DNA from: Lentzea jiangxiensis
GTDB taxonomy: Bacteria; Actinomycetota; Actinomycetes; Mycobacteriales; Pseudonocardiaceae
NCBI RefSeq assembly: GCF_900104175.1
Contig: NZ_FNIX01000023.1
Span: 42,017-106,016 of the forward strand
Length of the DNA: 64,000 nucleotides
Direction: 5' to 3'
The notes below the pieces were generated by a model. The model was not told where the DNA came from. It searched no databases and was given only the letters and a program-made list of their open reading frames with translations. Positions 62,197-64,000 of the stretch are shown one piece after another. The position numbers and the translations under genes are program-made. Each line of letters begins with the position of its first letter. The first letter of the stretch is position 1.

Positions 62197-63231
62197 ATGC
62201 CCCAGGGCACCCCTCAATCCCCTCAGGCCGCGCAAGTGACCGAGCCTGGCGGGCCAGTACTCGTGTCACCTGTGGAGATCCGCACGCCTGGGCCAGGCGA
62301 GGTGCGTCTGGACGTGCTCGCGTCAGGGATCTGCGGCGCTGACGCCGGCACGGCAGCTGCCCCCGCGCCCGCTGGCGGTTTTCCCATCACGCCCGGCCAC
62401 GAGATAGCTGGCGTGATATCTGAGCTTGGAAAAGGTGTACGTGGCTGGGAGATCGGCGAGCACGCAGCCGTAGGCTGGTTCGGCGGTAGCTGTGGTACCT
62501 GCATGGCATGCCGCTCCGGCGACGTCGTTCACTGCCCACGACGCCAAACCCCCGGCCTGTCCTACCCAGGCGGTTGGGCGTCTACTATCACCGTCCCCGT
62601 CAACGCCCTCGTCCGCATCCCGGACGGGCTTTCCATGGCGGAAGCCGCGCCATTCGGCTGCGCTGGCGTGACCACCTTCAACGCGTTGCGACACAGCGGA
62701 GCAGAACCAGGCGATCGGGTTGCAGTGTTGGGCATTGGTGGCCTCGGACACTTGGCGGTCCAGTTCGCCGCAGCTATGGGCTTCGAAACCATCGCTATCT
62801 CCCGGGGCGGGGACAAACGGCAAATCGCGAAGGACCTAGGTGCCCACCACTACGTCGACACATCCCAGGTGAATGCCGGACAAGCGCTGCTCGAGCTCGG
62901 CGGCTGTAGGCTGATCTTGTTCACTGCGTCGAGCAGCAAGGCTCTCGCTGGACTCGTCGACGGCTTGGTACCCCATGGCAGTCTCACTGTCGTCGGCTTC
63001 GACGGCACTCCGCTGGAACTGCCGCTGGACAAATTGGTCATGCACGCCCGGAGCGTCTCTGGTCACGTCACCGGTAGCCCAGTCGACATCGAGCAGGCTA
63101 TGCGGTTCGCCCTGACGAGCGGCGTCCGGCCGCATGTCCAAACTGTCCCACTGGAGCAAGTGGCTGAGGCACTCGAGACGCAGCAAACCGGGAAAGGTCG
63201 CTTCCGCATGATCCTCACTCCGGCTCACTGA
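62197..63231 (+). CDS. Zinc-dependent alcohol dehydrogenase (MDR family)
   Basis: 344 residues. Catalytic zinc region GICGAD and GHEIAGVI; structural zinc Cys cluster GGSCGTCMACRSGDVVHC; cofactor motif VAVLGIGGLGHLAVQFAAAM. It oxidises an alcohol or reduces an aldehyde with NAD(P). Complete and in good frame. It faces the broken LysR gene and has no link to the NRPS cluster that I can see. Confidence 0.9.
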   Translation: MPQGTPQSPQAAQVTEPGGPVLVSPVEIRTPGPGEVRLDVLASGICGADAGTAAAPAPAGGFPITPGHEIAGVISELGKGVRGWEIGEHAAVGWFGGSCGTCMACRSGDVVHCPRRQTPGLSYPGGWASTITVPVNALVRIPDGLSMAEAAPFGCAGVTTFNALRHSGAEPGDRVAVLGIGGLGHLAVQFAAAMGFETIAISRGGDKRQIAKDLGAHHYVDTSQVNAGQALLELGGCRLILFTASSSKALAGLVDGLVPHGSLTVVGFDGTPLELPLDKLVMHARSVSGHVTGSPVDIEQAMRFALTSGVRPHVQTVPLEQVAEALETQQTGKGRFRMILTPAH

Positions 63232-63779
63232 ACGGCAGCGGGGCGCCGGAGGAGAGGTCTCGGTGCCCCGCCGCACCCCTAGCCGATCAAGCCCACTATC
63301 GGAGGATATCTATTTCCTCCGATCGCAGTGAGGTTCCCCAAGGATCCGGCGAATCGTGTCCGCCGTTGGACATAGGACGAGCACGGCGCTCTGGTTGATC
63401 ATAAAAGTATCTAGTGTCTCGCGTCGGAAGTTAGCGATCGAAGCCGTTCGTCTCTGCACGGCGTGTCCAGCCGCGACGCGCCGTGCTGAAGTGCACGCGG
63501 GGCGCTTTCGTACTATCAGACCGCGCGAAGGTGCCGCGCGTACCAAAAGAAGTGTGGCTGGACTTTTACTACGGATATCCGGCGCAGGACACTAGCTTGA
63601 CTCTGTCGGTGATCTTGTTCGCGTCGAGGTCAGCTGCAGACGGCCCGTCAGGACTTCAGCCGAGGGATCTCCTACTAGTCCAGAAAATCCTAGTGCTGCA
63701 TCTCAGAACGTCGACCCGGTAATCGGCCCTGTGGGTTGACGGTCCAGGCTGGTCCTCCCATGTCGAGCGGGAGGTGGTC
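63232..63779. other. Intergenic region without a supported gene
   Basis: About 550 bp. A short coding-like stretch (KVPRVPKEVWLDFYYGYPAQ near 63520-63590) may be the remnant of a gene, but no start, length or family supports it. Confidence 0.4.
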
Positions 63780-64000
63780 ATGGGTCGTCGTCCGGAGGTG
63801 TTCGTCCGGCCGTTGTCGATGGAAGAGGGCCGGAAGCTGGCCCGGATCGGGCGGACTGCCAAGGATCCGGTGCGGTTGCGTCGGGCGATCGTGGTGTTGA
63901 TGTCCGCCCAGGGACAGGCGGTGCCTGACATCACGTCGTTGATGCAGGTCAGCGCTGATTACGTGCGTGATGTGATCCACGCGTTCAACGAGCGGGGGTT
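63780..64000 (+). CDS. IS630-type transposase, N-terminal part (cut by window end)
   Basis: 73 codons from ATG 63780 with GGGAGGTGG upstream: MGRRPEVFVRPLSMEEGRKL, then LRRAIVVLMSAQGQAVPDIT, ending in a HTH region VSADYVRDVIHAFNERG. This is the HTH start of IS630-family transposases; the DDE domain lies beyond the window. Confidence 0.75.
   Translation, partial: MGRRPEVFVRPLSMEEGRKLARIGRTAKDPVRLRRAIVVLMSAQGQAVPDITSLMQVSADYVRDVIHAFNERG

Noticed and set aside
1..64000. CRISPR arrays, tRNA or rRNA genes
   Set aside because: No regularly spaced repeats, cloverleaf-like or rRNA-like sequences were seen by eye on either strand.

Overview
This is high-GC actinomycete DNA, probably from the Pseudonocardiaceae or a related filamentous lineage (inferred from codon use, regulator families and biosynthetic content). 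It carries two separate natural-product clusters with relics of mobile DNA at their edges.

Region 1 (about 1.3-13.8 kb) is a class I lanthipeptide locus of the FxLD type, read on the minus strand. The gene order is an isoaspartate-type methyltransferase, a 64-residue precursor with four cysteines, a full-length LanB dehydratase, a LanC cyclase, an extra stand-alone LanB C-terminal (SpaB_C-like) protein and a TPR-like protein. Upstream lie several small unknown genes and a divergent XRE-TPR regulator. Downstream are a strong palindrome and an aminoglycoside-phosphotransferase-fold gene.

Region 2 (about 13.8-15.9 kb) is a junction. A DDE-transposase element (probably IS982-like) with perfect 21-bp inverted ends, and a transposase frame broken twice, abuts a truncated STAND/NB-ARC ATPase gene.

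Region 3 (about 15.8-57.9 kb) is a non-ribosomal peptide cluster of the thiocoraline/echinomycin/sandramycin/luzopeptin class (quinoline-capped bis-intercalator depsipeptides). The diagnostic set is tryptophan 2,3-dioxygenase, a class I aminotransferase and an SDR in one operon (chromophore supply); an aryl-AMP ligase; a RapL-like lysine cyclodeaminase (pipecolate supply); MbtH; a UvrA-like self-resistance protein; and two NRPSs with five modules. From the A-domain specificity residues I read Ser (followed by an epimerase), a six-membered-ring imino acid, Gly, Gly plus N-methyltransferase (sarcosine), and an aliphatic residue plus N-methyltransferase, then a thioesterase. The inferred product is a dimeric cyclic decadepsipeptide, (quinaldate - D-Ser - Pip/Piz-like - Gly - Sar - N-Me-aliphatic)2. 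Three paralogous P450s, a membrane O-acyltransferase and a methyltransferase suggest a more heavily decorated molecule than sandramycin. An ABC exporter with its own XRE regulator, a MerR-type, a LuxR-type, a LmbU-type and a winged-helix regulator complete the cluster. An 18-bp palindrome, consensus TGTCCTGTYGRCRGGACA, recurs at five cluster positions and looks like a pathway-specific operator.

Region 4 (about 58-64 kb) is a flank rich in mobile DNA: an orphan gene, an IS5-family transposase that truncates an ISL3-family transposase, a LysR pseudogene (frameshift plus in-frame stop) divergent from an intact zinc alcohol dehydrogenase, and the start of an IS630-family transposase cut by the window end. 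I found no rRNA, tRNA or CRISPR array.
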